A DNA stretch of 64,000 nt from Kumtagia sp044326205. GTDB lineage: Bacteria > Pseudomonadota > Alphaproteobacteria > Rhizobiales > Rhizobiaceae. The position numbers and the translations under genes were made by a program. Location: NCBI RefSeq assembly GCF_044326205.1, contig NZ_JBIRCY010000036.1, positions 14,849-78,848 of the forward strand, written 5' to 3'. The notes under the pieces are model-generated. The model made no database searches and was not told the DNA's origin. It saw nothing but the letters and a program-made list of their open reading frames with translations. Shown here one piece after another: positions 1 through 10,401 of the stretch. The first letter of the stretch is position 1, and every line of letters starts with the position of its first letter.

Positions 1-5
1 GCCAT

Positions 6-788
6 ATGACCCGTACACCGGATCCGGTACTTCAACCCTTGATGCCAATTGGTAATGATCAAATTGCCTTTCCGTCGACTATGTTTTTATCGTCAAACTG
101 GCCGCGGAACGTTCTCAGTTTGCACGCCAGAGTATCACCAGCTACCTTTGATGCACATAGCGAGGTTTTTGAGAAAGGCATGATTGCAGGTCTGACCAAT
201 ACGCTTGAGAAGAAATTTGACGTTTCCTCAAATGTTTTCTTTTCCACACCGGACGGGCCGGAGGAGGTTGATCTTGTCGTGAAACAGCGAGACAAAAACA
301 CCGCGTTACTCTGCGAACTGCGTTGGATGCTGCAGCCCGGTGACCCCGGAGAAGTTCAAAACAGACTAAAGGCAATTCGCCGAAAGGTGTCACAGATCGA
401 TAGGAAGTATGAACGCATAAACAGGGCAAAGCACGTCAAATCGATTGTTTACTTGCCTATTGTCATTATAGACGGGTATGGCGGAATTCAATCGCCTGTC
501 CCCACTAAGATTCCTATCGTTAATATGCACATACTTGAAAAGATTCTTGATCGTAAGTCAGATATCGAATTTGCCCACGCTTTCCTCTGCACTCCGAACT
601 GGCTTCCAAGACTCGGCCGTGACTTTGAGATTGTTAGAGATACAGATGAATTGTGTGGAATATCTTTTTCACAGACGGGTATCAGGCCAATGGGAAATCG
701 CTATGTCGAAGAATCTCTTGACGCATATATTGACGAAATTGACCACCTTACTGTAGATGAAATTAAATCAATACGATGGCCTCACTAG
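6..788 (+). CDS. Hypothetical protein, possible PD-(D/E)XK nuclease fold, 5' end uncertain
   Basis: Reads 260 residues from the first ATG in the window, but no in-frame stop lies before it, so the true start may be outside. I do not recognise the family. Residues about 85-107 hold E-E-V-D-L-V-V followed 15 residues later by C-E-L-R-W; a D...ExK/R pair between hydrophobic strands is the layout of PD-(D/E)XK nucleases. This is inference only. Residues 115-145 form a basic helix-rich stretch. There is no signal peptide or membrane segment. Base composition is plainly more AT-rich (many aaa, att, ttt codons) than every other gene here, which suggests recent transfer. It converges on lepA. Confidence 0.6.
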   Translation: MTRTPDPVLQPLMPIGNDQIAFPSTMFLSSNWPRNVLSLHARVSPATFDAHSEVFEKGMIAGLTNTLEKKFDVSSNVFFSTPDGPEEVDLVVKQRDKNTALLCELRWMLQPGDPGEVQNRLKAIRRKVSQIDRKYERINRAKHVKSIVYLPIVIIDGYGGIQSPVPTKIPIVNMHILEKILDRKSDIEFAHAFLCTPNWLPRLGRDFEIVRDTDELCGISFSQTGIRPMGNRYVEESLDAYIDEIDHLTVDEIKSIRWPH

Positions 789-892
789 TAGACGCTGACG
801 CGAGTCGCGCTGCCTACGGCACCTCCCGCCCGGATTTTGCTCGCATCGATCCACCGGATCGACGGCTTGCCCGCTCGGCGGCAACCGGCTTC

Positions 893-2704
<1,812 letters not shown>

Positions 2705-2713
2705 GGAGGGCGG

Positions 2714-2752
2714 CTATAGAGCATTCGCGGCCAAAACGGAAAGCCCGTTTTG
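2714..2752 (-). promoter_or_regulatory. Possible lepA promoter with inverted repeat
   Basis: CTATAG at 2714-2719, close to the alphaproteobacterial -10 consensus, is so near the lepA ATG (2704) that the transcript would be leaderless or nearly so. Just upstream is a perfect 8-bp inverted repeat, CAAAACGG (2732-2739) and CCGTTTTG (2745-2752), with a 5-base loop. The assignment is inferred from position; no good -35 box is visible. Confidence 0.35.
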
Positions 2753-2931
2753 CAGGCGCGAAGGCGGGAGAGCGGGGTTTTGGCGGGAAATTCGGGTGGA
2801 TGGCGCGGACTGAGCGTCCCGGCTGTTCGCCATCAACGACCCGCGCACCGCCATGCCAACGCGGAAGGACGTGAAATCGGTGTCGGTGCAGGTGACCTAT
2901 TCGGACGGAAGCCAATCGCCGGTGCGGGAGT

Positions 2932-3198
2932 TCAAGCGGCAGGGTGGCCGGCCGGCGCCCTGCCGGAAACCAGATGGACCGCGCTTTCGCCATGCGCGGC
3001 GAGGTAGTCGCTATCGCAACGGCTGATCCCCAGATCCTTCAGCACATGGTCCGGAAGCGCATGCAACTGGCGGCGGACTTTTCGGACGGCGAAGCCACGC
3101 CTGATATCAGCCAACAGGGTCGCGAAAAATCGCCGGAACGGTCGCGCGGCCTTGCCGCGGCATGTTCCATCAGGGCAGTCGACGGCCGAACATGTCAT
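2932..3198 (-). CDS. DUF1127 domain protein
   Basis: Small basic protein of 88 residues. The C-terminal half carries the DUF1127 (YjiS-like) signature R-R-Q-L-H-A-L-P-D-H-V-L-K-D-L-G-I-S-R-C-D, with the expected L-x-D-I/L-G-I-S-R core. Short DUF1127 proteins in alphaproteobacteria have been linked to RNA turnover and phosphate or carbon metabolism, but the role of this one is unknown. The open frame runs upstream to 3369, but the ATG at 3198 follows a GGAGCG-like ribosome site and gives a normal family length. Confidence 0.75.
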   Translation of the reverse strand: MTCSAVDCPDGTCRGKAARPFRRFFATLLADIRRGFAVRKVRRQLHALPDHVLKDLGISRCDSDYLAAHGESAVHLVSGRAPAGHPAA

Positions 3199-3331
3199 GA
3201 GGCGCTCCGGCTCACATCGCTCCGGCCGGCGCATCGCGCGGTCGGAACGGGTCTTGGGGGGTGCGGCCAACAACCTTTTGGTCCGCCGGCAGGAAACGGC
3301 GCCCTCAGCAAGGGTGCCGCCGGGCGAATTG

Positions 3332-3856
3332 TCATCCGCCGCTGGCCGTCGCCAGATCGCACGAGACATCGGGGTTCATGTCCGCGAACGCGCCGGTCGG
3401 GTTCGGCTTCCAGGCCCAGACATGCAATTCGTAGAATGCGCCCAGCCCATAGCGGTTGGGCGCGCTGTTGAAGTTGAACAACTGCCCTTCGAGCGCGGCG
3501 GGGCCCTTCGAGGTGATGTATTCGACCGCCACCAACGCCAGCTTTCCGCCGGGCATCGGCTCGTACATCACGGCTTCCGGACGGGCGAGGTCGATCTTGT
3601 CGTCGGAAAGGTAGGCCGCGTTGACGTAATGAATGCCCATGGCGCCGTTGCCGGCCGGGCTGCTGGCGCAGGGGATTGGCGCATAACCTTCCGCCTTCGC
3701 TACCGAGACGTCCACAAACCGGTTGTTTGCGGCGCGCACTTTTTCGGACAGTGGATTGTCCGCGTTCATGGCGGTGTTGTGCGCCTCGACGGAGGTGGCG
3801 GCACCGCAGAGGACAAGGATGACGGCCAGGCCGCGGGCAAGTATGTTTTTCGTCAT
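3332..3856 (-). CDS. Conserved hypothetical secreted protein
   Basis: 174 residues starting at the ATG at 3856, just before a clear Sec signal peptide (M-T-K-N then a hydrophobic run ending in V-E-A-H). The mature part has Y-A-P-I-P-C-A-S, G-A-M-G-I-H-Y-V-N and H-V-W-A-W-K-P-N-P-T-G motifs and two cysteines that could form a disulfide. The Gly-His-Tyr-rich pattern is that of a conserved rhizobial periplasmic or extracellular protein of unknown function. The open frame extends further upstream (to 4024), but that extension is low-complexity Arg/Gly/Pro and lacks a ribosome site. Confidence 0.75.
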   Translation of the reverse strand: MTKNILARGLAVILVLCGAATSVEAHNTAMNADNPLSEKVRAANNRFVDVSVAKAEGYAPIPCASSPAGNGAMGIHYVNAAYLSDDKIDLARPEAVMYEPMPGGKLALVAVEYITSKGPAALEGQLFNFNSAPNRYGLGAFYELHVWAWKPNPTGAFADMNPDVSCDLATASGG

Positions 3857-4023
3857 TTTGTTTCCATTGGTTTGGGAGCGCGCGGCACGTGGCTGGGCCG
3901 GCTGACGGCCGCCGCCACGCCCGCGGCGTCGATTTGACTTTGATCGTGAAGGGGGGCGTATCTCGCCCGTCCCCAAAAGTGCGAAGAAGCGCGCACCCGG
4001 CGATCCGCCGGGCGCGCAAAACA

Positions 4024-4302
4024 TCAGGCGCCGCGCGCTGTCGCCGGGCCGATGACGGCCGCGACCTCCGTCACCTTGTTGGCCGGGAAGCCGCCCTCTT
4101 CGGCATGGCGCCGAACGATGTCGGCGCTCTCCGCCTCATGCACGCAGTAAATCTTGTCGCCGGCCACATAGCTGGTGATCCATTCGTAGGGCACGCCAAG
4201 CGCGGCAACGACTTCGTTGGACTTTGCGGAAATGTCCTTGAGTTCGCTGGCGCTCAGCTTGTCGGCGCCGGGGATCTCCCGTTCGATCACATAGGTGGGC
4301 AT
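4024..4302 (-). CDS. DUF4242 (nickel-binding-like) protein
   Basis: 92-residue soluble protein matching the DUF4242 / SCO4226 type: starts M-P-T-Y-V-I-E-R-E-I-P-G-A, then a helix and the V-P-Y-E-W-I-T-S-Y-V-A-G-D-K-I-Y-C-V-H-E-A core with S-A-D-I-V-R-R-H-A-E near the end. A ferredoxin-like alpha/beta fold is expected; some members bind nickel. It is divergent from the BTAD regulator at 4466, a likely regulatory pair. Confidence 0.85.
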   Translation of the reverse strand: MPTYVIEREIPGADKLSASELKDISAKSNEVVAALGVPYEWITSYVAGDKIYCVHEAESADIVRRHAEEGGFPANKVTEVAAVIGPATARGA

Positions 4303-4465
4303 CGTCAGTCTCCTTTTTGCTTGAACGATGCTTCACCATCGGCTGCCGACGTTGTACCGGATGTGTGAGGTGCCACTATTGTGAGGAATTCCGGTCAAAC
4401 GTCCGGTCACACGCCTGCGGCGCATGGCACCGGCGCCGGCGGCAGCCGCTGGGGAAGAGCAATCG

Positions 4466-6169
4466 ATGGGCATGAAGATCAAACTCCTCGGAGAACCCGC
4501 CATCCTCGATGACAGCGGCGCAAGCCAAGCGGTCCGCGGGTATCAGGCATGGGCGCTGCTGGTGCGCGTGGTGCTGGCGCCGGGTCCGCTCGACCGGCGC
4601 GTGCTGGCGGCGGAACTGTTTCCCGATACCGTCGATCCGCTGGGATCGTTGCGGTGGTGCCTGGCCTCGCTGCGCAAGGCGCTGGACTGCGCGGAATGCC
4701 TGAGCGGGGACCCCATCAGGCTGAACCTGCCCACCGATATCGAGGTCGATGTGCTGCGGCTGGACCGCGACGCGTTCGACGTCGAGAGCGCCGGCCCGTT
4801 GCTGGGCGGGATCGAACCTCGGTGCAGCCCGGAATTCTCGACCTGGCTTCTGGTCGAGCGCGAGCGCATCGCGGCTATCGTCGAATCCAGGATCAGGCAG
4901 GAGACGATGCGGGCCGTATCCGTCGAGGACTATGAGCGCGCCATCCGCCTGGCCGAGATCGGCGTGAGGGGCGATTCGTTCAACGAAGGCGCCCATGTTC
5001 TGCTGGTGAAAAGCCTGGCGCTAGCCGGACGCTACGACGCGGCGATGGCACATGTCGAGGCGACGGAAAGCCTGTTCCTCGCCGAGTTGGGTGAAAAACC
5101 CTCGATGGCGCTGCGAAGCGCGGCGCGCCGCACCATTTCGTCGCCGCCAGGCGGCATCTCGGCGCAAGCGTTCGTAAACTCCCTGATGCAATCGGGTCTC
5201 GCGGCGTTGTCGGCCGGTGCGGTGGATGCGGGGATCGATTGCCTGCGGCGCGCGGTCAACGATGCCGAGAAGATCAGGGACAGCCACCTCCAGGCGAAGG
5301 CGACGTTCGAACTCGGCACCGCGCTCGTCCACGCCGTAAGGGGCTATGACGACGAGGGAGCCATTCTGCTCCGTCAATCCACCGAGCTTGCCCGGCAGGC
5401 CGGAAGCGCAGGCATCGCTTCGGCCGGATTTCGCGAGCTGGGCTATGTCGACGCGCTGGCCGGCCGGCGGCCTGCGGCGTCGCAATATCTGTCCAGCGCG
5501 ACCAGCCTCGCGCCCGATGACGACGGCCTTGCCGGAATCCACGGAGTGATCGGATTCAACCTGGTCGATTGGGGCAAGGTCGACGAAGGCCTCGAGCATT
5601 TCGCCATATCGCTCGACCATGCCCGCAAGGCCGGCAACCGCCGCCGGGAGATCTGGTCGCTCGGGATCGGCGCCTGGGGCCTGCTCGCGGCGGATCGGCT
5701 CGACGAAGCCGACGCATGGCTGGAATTGTCGCTGGCGCTCAGCGACGAACAGCGCTGGATTGCCTTCCGGCCCTGGCCGATCGCGCTTCTCGGCGAATCC
5801 AAAATCCGCCAGAAGCAGGACCCGGCGCCGCTGCGCGCGCGCCTCGAGGAAGCGTTTGCAACGAGCTGCCAGCTTGGCGACCCATGCTGGGAAGCGGCCG
5901 TGGCCCGTGCGATGGCCTTGACCTATGACGCCGCCGGAGACCTGCCGTCCGCTTCATACTGGCTTGCCGAGGCGCATCGACGCTGCGGCCGCGAAACCGA
6001 CGCCTATGCGGCGCTTCAGGTCGAGATCCTGGCCAGCCAGGTCGAGCTTCATGCTAGGTATGGCCGGATGGAACTGGCCGACGCCATTGCCCGCGAATGG
6101 GTGTCGCTGGCGGCGCGGACGCATTCGAACACGCATGTGGCGCGCGCCGCAAAATTCATCGGGCGTTGA
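4466..6169 (+). CDS. BTAD/SARP-type transcriptional regulator with TPR-like C-terminus
   Basis: About 567 residues. The N-terminus (M-G-M-K-I-K-L-L-G-E-P) begins an OmpR/SARP-like winged helix with the L-R-W-C-L-A-S-L-R-K-A-L motif, followed by a bacterial transcriptional activator domain (residues about 95-210; R-Y-D-A-A-M-A-H-V-E-A). The remainder is helical, TPR-like repeats. I chose the ATG at 4466 because GGGGAAGA lies 7 bases upstream; the earlier ATG at 4424 would add only an Ala-rich tail. Divergence from the DUF4242 gene suggests it controls that gene in response to an unknown signal. Confidence 0.85.
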   Translation: MGMKIKLLGEPAILDDSGASQAVRGYQAWALLVRVVLAPGPLDRRVLAAELFPDTVDPLGSLRWCLASLRKALDCAECLSGDPIRLNLPTDIEVDVLRLDRDAFDVESAGPLLGGIEPRCSPEFSTWLLVERERIAAIVESRIRQETMRAVSVEDYERAIRLAEIGVRGDSFNEGAHVLLVKSLALAGRYDAAMAHVEATESLFLAELGEKPSMALRSAARRTISSPPGGISAQAFVNSLMQSGLAALSAGAVDAGIDCLRRAVNDAEKIRDSHLQAKATFELGTALVHAVRGYDDEGAILLRQSTELARQAGSAGIASAGFRELGYVDALAGRRPAASQYLSSATSLAPDDDGLAGIHGVIGFNLVDWGKVDEGLEHFAISLDHARKAGNRRREIWSLGIGAWGLLAADRLDEADAWLELSLALSDEQRWIAFRPWPIALLGESKIRQKQDPAPLRARLEEAFATSCQLGDPCWEAAVARAMALTYDAAGDLPSASYWLAEAHRRCGRETDAYAALQVEILASQVELHARYGRMELADAIAREWVSLAARTHSNTHVARAAKFIGR

Positions 6170-6210
6170 TGAAGCGACGCCGCCTCGTGCCAGACTACCC
6201 GCTGCCGTGG

Positions 6211-7851
6211 TCAGTAACCCATGCCGCCCATGCCGCCATTGCGGCCATTGCCGACGGCGGCGGGCGCATCCTTGGGAGCCTCCGTGATCATCGCCTCCGC
6301 AGTGATCAGCAGCGCGGCGATCGAACCGGCATCCTGCAGCGCGGTGCGGACGACCTTGGCGGGATCGATTATGCCGGCCTTGATCAAGTCGACATAGGTT
6401 TCGGTCTGGGCATCGAAGCCTATGTCGAGGTTCTTGCCGTCCACCAGCTTGCCGACGACGATCGAGCCTTCGACCCCGGAATTCTCGGCGATCTGGCGGA
6501 TCGGCGCTTCCAGCGCCCTGAGCACGATCGAGATGCCCGCCGTGACGTCGGCATTGGCGCCGGTCAGGCCGGCGAGCGCCGCCCTGGCGCGCAGCAGCGC
6601 CACGCCGCCGCCGGGCACGATGCCTTCCTCGACCGCAGCGCGGGTGGCGTTGAGCGCGTCGTCGATGCGGTCCTTCTTTTCCTTGACCTCGGTTTCGGTC
6701 GCGCCGCCGACACGGATGACCGCAACGCCGCCGGAGAGTTTCGCCAGCCGCTCCTGCAGCTTCTCCTTGTCATAGTCCGAGGTGGTTTCCTCGACCTGCG
6801 CCTTGATCTGCTGGACGCGGCCGGCGATGGCCTGCTTGTCGCCGGCGCCGTCGATGATCGTGGTCGTTTCCTTGTCGAGGACGACGCGCCTGGCGCAGCC
6901 GAGCATGTCGAGGGTGACGTTTTCGAGCTTGATGCCGAGGTCTTCCGAGATCAACTGACCCTGGGTCAGGATGGCGATGTCTTCCAGCATCGCCTTGCGG
7001 CGGTCGCCGAAGCCGGGCGCCTTGACGGCCGCGACCTTGAGGCCGCCGCGCAGCTTGTTGACGACGAGGGTAGCAAGCGCTTCGCCCTCGACGTCTTCCG
7101 CGATGATGAGCAGCGGCTTGCCGGATTGCACCACGGCTTCGAGGATCGGCAGCATCGCCTGCAGGTTGCCGAGCTTCTTCTCGTGGAGCAGGACATAGGG
7201 ATCGTCGAGCTCGACGCGCATCTTCTCGGCATTGGTGACGAAATAGGGGCTGAGATAGCCGCGGTCGAACTGCATGCCTTCGACGACTTCCAGCTCGGTC
7301 TCGGCGGTCTTGGCCTCCTCGACGGTGATAACACCCTCGTTGCCGACCTTCTTCATCGCCTTGGCGATCATGGCGCCGACGCTGGTGTCGCCATTGGCGG
7401 CGATGGTGCCGACCTGTGCGATCTCGTCCGACGACTTGACCTTCTTGGCGCGCTTTTCGATGTCCTTGACCACGGCGGCGACGGCAAGATCGATGCCGCG
7501 CTTCAGATCCATCGGATTCATGCCGGCGGCGACCAGCTTGATGCCTTCGCGCAGGATGGAGGCGGCGAGCACGGTCGCCGTCGTGGTGCCGTCGCCGGCG
7601 AGGTCGTTGGTCTTGGAGGCCACCTCGCGCACCATCTGGGCGCCCATGTTTTCGAACTTGTCGGCGAGTTCGATCTCCTTGGCGACGGCGACGCCGTCCT
7701 TGGTGACGCGCGGCGCGCCATAGGCCTTGTCGATGACGACGTTGCGGCCTTTCGGACCGAGCGTCACCTTGACCGCGTTGTTGAGGACTTCGACGCCGCG
7801 CAGCATGCGGTCGCGCGCATCGGCGGAGAACTTGATTTCCTTGGCAGACAT
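6211..7851 (-). CDS. groL: Chaperonin GroEL, 60 kDa
   Basis: Complete 546-residue Hsp60 that folds proteins in an ATP-driven double ring. Seen: M-S-A-K-E-I-K-F, the ATP site V-T-L-G-P-K-G-R-N-V and D-G-T-T-T-A-T-V, and the equatorial end N-G-G-M-G-G-M-G-Y. The tail ends in Gly-Tyr rather than the usual Asp-Phe, and L-G-C-A-R-R-V-V replaces the commoner GxAKxV, so this is probably one of several paralogues, as is usual in rhizobia. The co-chaperonin gene directly upstream is broken, so GroEL here would need GroES from elsewhere. Confidence 0.96.
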   Translation of the reverse strand: MSAKEIKFSADARDRMLRGVEVLNNAVKVTLGPKGRNVVIDKAYGAPRVTKDGVAVAKEIELADKFENMGAQMVREVASKTNDLAGDGTTTATVLAASILREGIKLVAAGMNPMDLKRGIDLAVAAVVKDIEKRAKKVKSSDEIAQVGTIAANGDTSVGAMIAKAMKKVGNEGVITVEEAKTAETELEVVEGMQFDRGYLSPYFVTNAEKMRVELDDPYVLLHEKKLGNLQAMLPILEAVVQSGKPLLIIAEDVEGEALATLVVNKLRGGLKVAAVKAPGFGDRRKAMLEDIAILTQGQLISEDLGIKLENVTLDMLGCARRVVLDKETTTIIDGAGDKQAIAGRVQQIKAQVEETTSDYDKEKLQERLAKLSGGVAVIRVGGATETEVKEKKDRIDDALNATRAAVEEGIVPGGGVALLRARAALAGLTGANADVTAGISIVLRALEAPIRQIAENSGVEGSIVVGKLVDGKNLDIGFDAQTETYVDLIKAGIIDPAKVVRTALQDAGSIAALLITAEAMITEAPKDAPAAVGNGRNGGMGGMGY

Positions 7852-7901
7852 GATTTTTCGTCCAGTTCAGCCTTGAAATTGAAAGTACGCAAACCAGCCG
7901 G

Positions 7902-8207
7902 TCAGGCGGCTTTCCTGGCGGCCGCCGCGGGTTTTTCGACGATGCCCATGATGTCGGCCTCCTTCATGAAAAGAAGGTCCTCGCCGTCGACCCTGAACTC
8001 GGTGCCCGACCATTGGCCGAACAGTACAATGTCGCGGGCCTTGACGTCGAGCGGGATCAGCTTGCCGCTTTCGTCGCGAATGCCGGGGGCCGATGGCAAT
8101 GACTTCGCCCTCCTGCGGCTTTTCCTTCGCATTGCTGGAAATGACGATCCCGTCCTTGCCTCGTGGCTTTCGATTTGGGGGTCGCGGCTCGATCCAGGGC
8201 ATCGCAT
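7902..8207 (-). pseudogene. groES: Frameshifted groES (co-chaperonin) remnant
   Basis: GroES sequence is spread over different frames. One frame encodes G-I-V-I-S-S-N-A-K-E-K-P-Q-E-G-E-V-I-A-I-G-P (about 8082-8152); another encodes G-I-R-D-E-S-G-K-L-I-P-L-D-V-K-A through I-M-G-I-V-E-K (7902-8085). At about 8084-8088 five Cs stand where four would keep the frame. A second shift lies near 8150, where Q-I-E-S-H-E-A-R-T should join G-I-V-I-S. The mobile-loop start (normally RPLHDRV) is unrecognisable. Loss by several indels argues against one sequencing error. No CIRCE element is seen upstream. Confidence 0.85.
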
Positions 8208-8280
8208 GGAAGGCCTACTCTCACGGCTGCCAGACCTCATACGTCCTCACGCCGCCGACTTTCGATAAGGCAAAGCGGTC

Positions 8281-8913
8281 CTACGCCCCGTTCAGCAACG
8301 CTATGATCAGTTGCTGGACGTTGCCGCCATCGCCCATCTCGACGCGGTCGAAGTCGCGGCCTTTGCGGCGCTGCTCCTGCGAGAGTTCGGACAGGCGCTG
8401 GGTGAGCACCGTCCTGATCTTCTTGCAGCCGGGATCGTCCTCCACGGTAAGGCCGACGCTGTAGGCCACGATCTGGCGCACCATGTCGATGATGTACTCG
8501 CCATGCACCTTCTCGTGCGCGGCGATGCCGGCGATGAAGGGCTCCCAGCGGGCGCGGGTGGCTGCCGGCAATTTTTGCGACGGTCTTGGCAGCGTGTAGG
8601 TGATGATCAGCTTCGGCGTCGCGGCAGCGATCACGCAGGCGCTGCCCCGCTGCTGGTAGTCGCGTCTCCAGGTGAGTTTGAAGTTGGTGAAGGCGATGAC
8701 GCGGCGGCCCTTGCCGATCTCCGGCCCGCGCTCGCCCATGGAGGCGTATAGCTCCGGTGGTGTTGTGCCTGATATGGCGTAGGGTTCGACCTTCTCGACC
8801 GGCTGCCAGGCATCCTGCGCGGCGGCGGGCGAGAGGCCGAGCAAGGCCGCCGCAAGCAATAACCCAATGAATGTCCGCACGCCCGCTCCGTCGATGATCT
8901 GCGGCGGCGACAC
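8281..8913 (-). CDS. Secreted DUF922 family Zn-dependent protease
   Basis: 210 residues with an N-terminal signal peptide (hydrophobic residues 14-32, ending A-A-A-Q) and the DUF922 core. The zinc motif H-E-K-V-H at residues 133-137 sits in I-A-A-H-E-K-V-H-G-E-Y, as in predicted secreted zinc proteases of this family; two cysteines (93 and about 156) may pair. Substrate unknown. A GTG at 8880 directly before the signal peptide, preceded by GGAGCGGGC, is an alternative start. It is transcribed toward the groES remnant and groEL. Confidence 0.82.
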   Translation of the reverse strand: MSPPQIIDGAGVRTFIGLLLAAALLGLSPAAAQDAWQPVEKVEPYAISGTTPPELYASMGERGPEIGKGRRVIAFTNFKLTWRRDYQQRGSACVIAAATPKLIITYTLPRPSQKLPAATRARWEPFIAGIAAHEKVHGEYIIDMVRQIVAYSVGLTVEDDPGCKKIRTVLTQRLSELSQEQRRKGRDFDRVEMGDGGNVQQLIIALLNGA

Positions 8914-8968
8914 TATGGGCGGAGGGTTAGGGTTTCAACCGCCGATGGACGACGTTCCGTGCGATCAG

Positions 8969-9598
8969 TCACGTCAGCATGTCGGTGAAACTTTCGCGGT
9001 GGACTTCTTCGGCAGGTTGGCGCGGAACGTAGTGCAGGTTGACCACGCCGTTCTCGTAAGCGCTGGAGCCAAGCAGTTGCAGGTCGAGCCCGGCCGGCAG
9101 TTTTGCGAACCAGGATTTTCCCGGCGAAACGGTGGGATAGACGAAGAAGCGGTAGTCGTCGACCAGGCCCAGCGCGACGACGGATTGGGCAAGACTGGCA
9201 CCACCGGAAAGATGGATGTCGCCGCCGGGTTGGGTTTTCAGTTCGACCAGATATTTTGCAAGATCGGCATCGGTTGCGGCGGCGACCCGTTCGACATTGT
9301 TCCAGGGCGTCAGTGGCGCGGCGCCGGATCGCGAAAACACCAGCTTTTGGATGGCGTTCATGCGATGTGCCATCCGGCGGTTGGTCTCGGTGCCTTCGGA
9401 GATCGCGCCCGGCCAATAGGCGGCCATTTCCTCATAGGTCGTGCGGCCGACAAGCACCGTGTCGTAGCCGGCGTAGATGCCATCGATCTCCCGGTACTGA
9501 TCGTCGCTGACGCCATGCAGCCAAGCCATCGGATCGTCGAGGCGGCCATCCAGCGTCGTCATCATCTGCAGGACGATTTTTCGCCCGGCGCCGCTCAC
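8969..9598 (-). CDS. Dihydrofolate reductase / RibD C-terminal-like protein
   Basis: 209 residues of the RibD C-terminal / DHFR-like superfamily. Seen: K-I-V-L-Q-M-M-T-T-L-D-G at the start, D-T-V-L-V-G-R-T-T-Y-E-E-M, and the NADPH-site-like G-G-D-I-H-L-S-G-G-A-S-L. Probably an NADPH-dependent reductase of unknown substrate; it is not a housekeeping FolA. The start is GTG at 9598 and overlaps the ancestral stop of the upstream SRPBCC frame (GTGA), indicating translational coupling in an ArsR - SRPBCC - reductase operon. Confidence 0.85.
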   Translation of the reverse strand: MSGAGRKIVLQMMTTLDGRLDDPMAWLHGVSDDQYREIDGIYAGYDTVLVGRTTYEEMAAYWPGAISEGTETNRRMAHRMNAIQKLVFSRSGAAPLTPWNNVERVAAATDADLAKYLVELKTQPGGDIHLSGGASLAQSVVALGLVDDYRFFVYPTVSPGKSWFAKLPAGLDLQLLGSSAYENGVVNLHYVPRQPAEEVHRESFTDMLT

Positions 9599-10066
9599 GG
9601 CTGGCGTTCCACCAGCCGGGCGAGTTGTCCGATGACCGTGCCCCAGCCGTCATAAAAACCCATCTCGGCATGCATGTTCCGGTCTGTTCTTGTGCATGAC
9701 ATGGGCGGCGTAATCCGTGCCGTCGGGATGATCGGCCAGCGTGATGACCGCGGTCATGAAGGCCTGTTCGGCCGGCCGCCAGCCCGCAGTCAGCGCGTTG
9801 GTGAAGACGATGCGCCGGCCCTCGTCCACGGCCAGGAAGCAGGCGCTCAAGTGTGGCGTGAAATCGCCGCCATTCTCGCTGATCTCGGTGACCAGCCCGC
9901 CGCCGGGCCGCACGTCCATCTCGACGACCTTGCACAGCGCCGGCTCGGGGATCCACCAGCGCTCGAATTTTTTCGGATCGGTCCAGGCGCTCCAGATGGC
10001 GGCGCGCGGCGCCTTGATGACCCGCGATATCGTCAGGTCGAGATCGGGATTGAGGGACGGGTTCAT
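9595..10066 (-). pseudogene. SRPBCC / AHSA1-like protein with 3' frameshift
   Basis: Ligand-binding START-like (AHSA1) protein, starting at the ATG at 10066 four bases after the ArsR gene. Residues show R-V-I-K-A-P-R-A-A-I-W-S-A-W-T-D-P-K and E-R-W-W-I-P. After M-H-K-N-R-P-E-H the frame shifts (around 9664-9676) and stops at 9650 with C-R-D-G-F-L. In the next frame the normal family ending H-A-E-M-G-F-Y-D-G-W-G-T-V-I-G-Q-L-A-R-L-V-E-R-Q-P continues to a TGA at 9595-9597 that overlaps the reductase start. So the last 27 or so residues are lost, either by a real mutation or by a one-base sequence error. Confidence 0.75.
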
Positions 10067-10067
10067 T

Positions 10068-10397
10068 TCAAAATTCCTTGGCGGTGACGAATTTTTCAAG
10101 CCGGTCGGTGCGGGCTTCCCAGAGCGAACGTTGCTCGGCGAGCCAGGATTCGACCGCCGTGAACTGTTTTTTCTCGATGGCGCAGGTGCGCACCCGGCCC
10201 TGCTTGGTGGTGCGGATCCAGCCGCTGTCCTCGAGCAGATGGATGTGCTTCATGAAGGACGGCAGCGCCATGTCAAAGGGTTTCGCCAGGTCGCTGATGC
10301 TTGCCGGCCCCTGCCCCAGCCGCCCCAGCACGGCGCGGCGGGTTGGGTCGGCAAGGGCTTGGAAGACGCCGTCCAGACGGGCTTGATAGTGTTCCAT
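10068..10397 (-). CDS. ArsR family transcriptional regulator
   Basis: 109-residue winged-helix repressor: F-Q-A-L-A-D-P-T-R-R-A-V-L at residues 12-24, then the recognition helix in A-S-I-S-D-L-A-K-P-F-D-M-A-L-P-S-F-M-K-H and the wing S-G-W-I-R-T-T-K-Q-G-R-V-R. No metal-binding cysteine pair is present, so it belongs to the non-metal branch usually linked to AHSA1/SRPBCC genes. First gene of a three-gene operon; a perfect inverted repeat overlaps its promoter, suggesting autorepression. Confidence 0.92.
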   Translation of the reverse strand: MEHYQARLDGVFQALADPTRRAVLGRLGQGPASISDLAKPFDMALPSFMKHIHLLEDSGWIRTTKQGRVRTCAIEKKQFTAVESWLAEQRSLWEARTDRLEKFVTAKEF

Positions 10398-10401
10398 AAG
10401 G

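Noticed and set aside
6097..8268. 723-codon plus-strand frame opposite groEL
   Set aside because: Mirror of groEL codon bias; Asp/Arg/Gly-rich with no recognisable domain.
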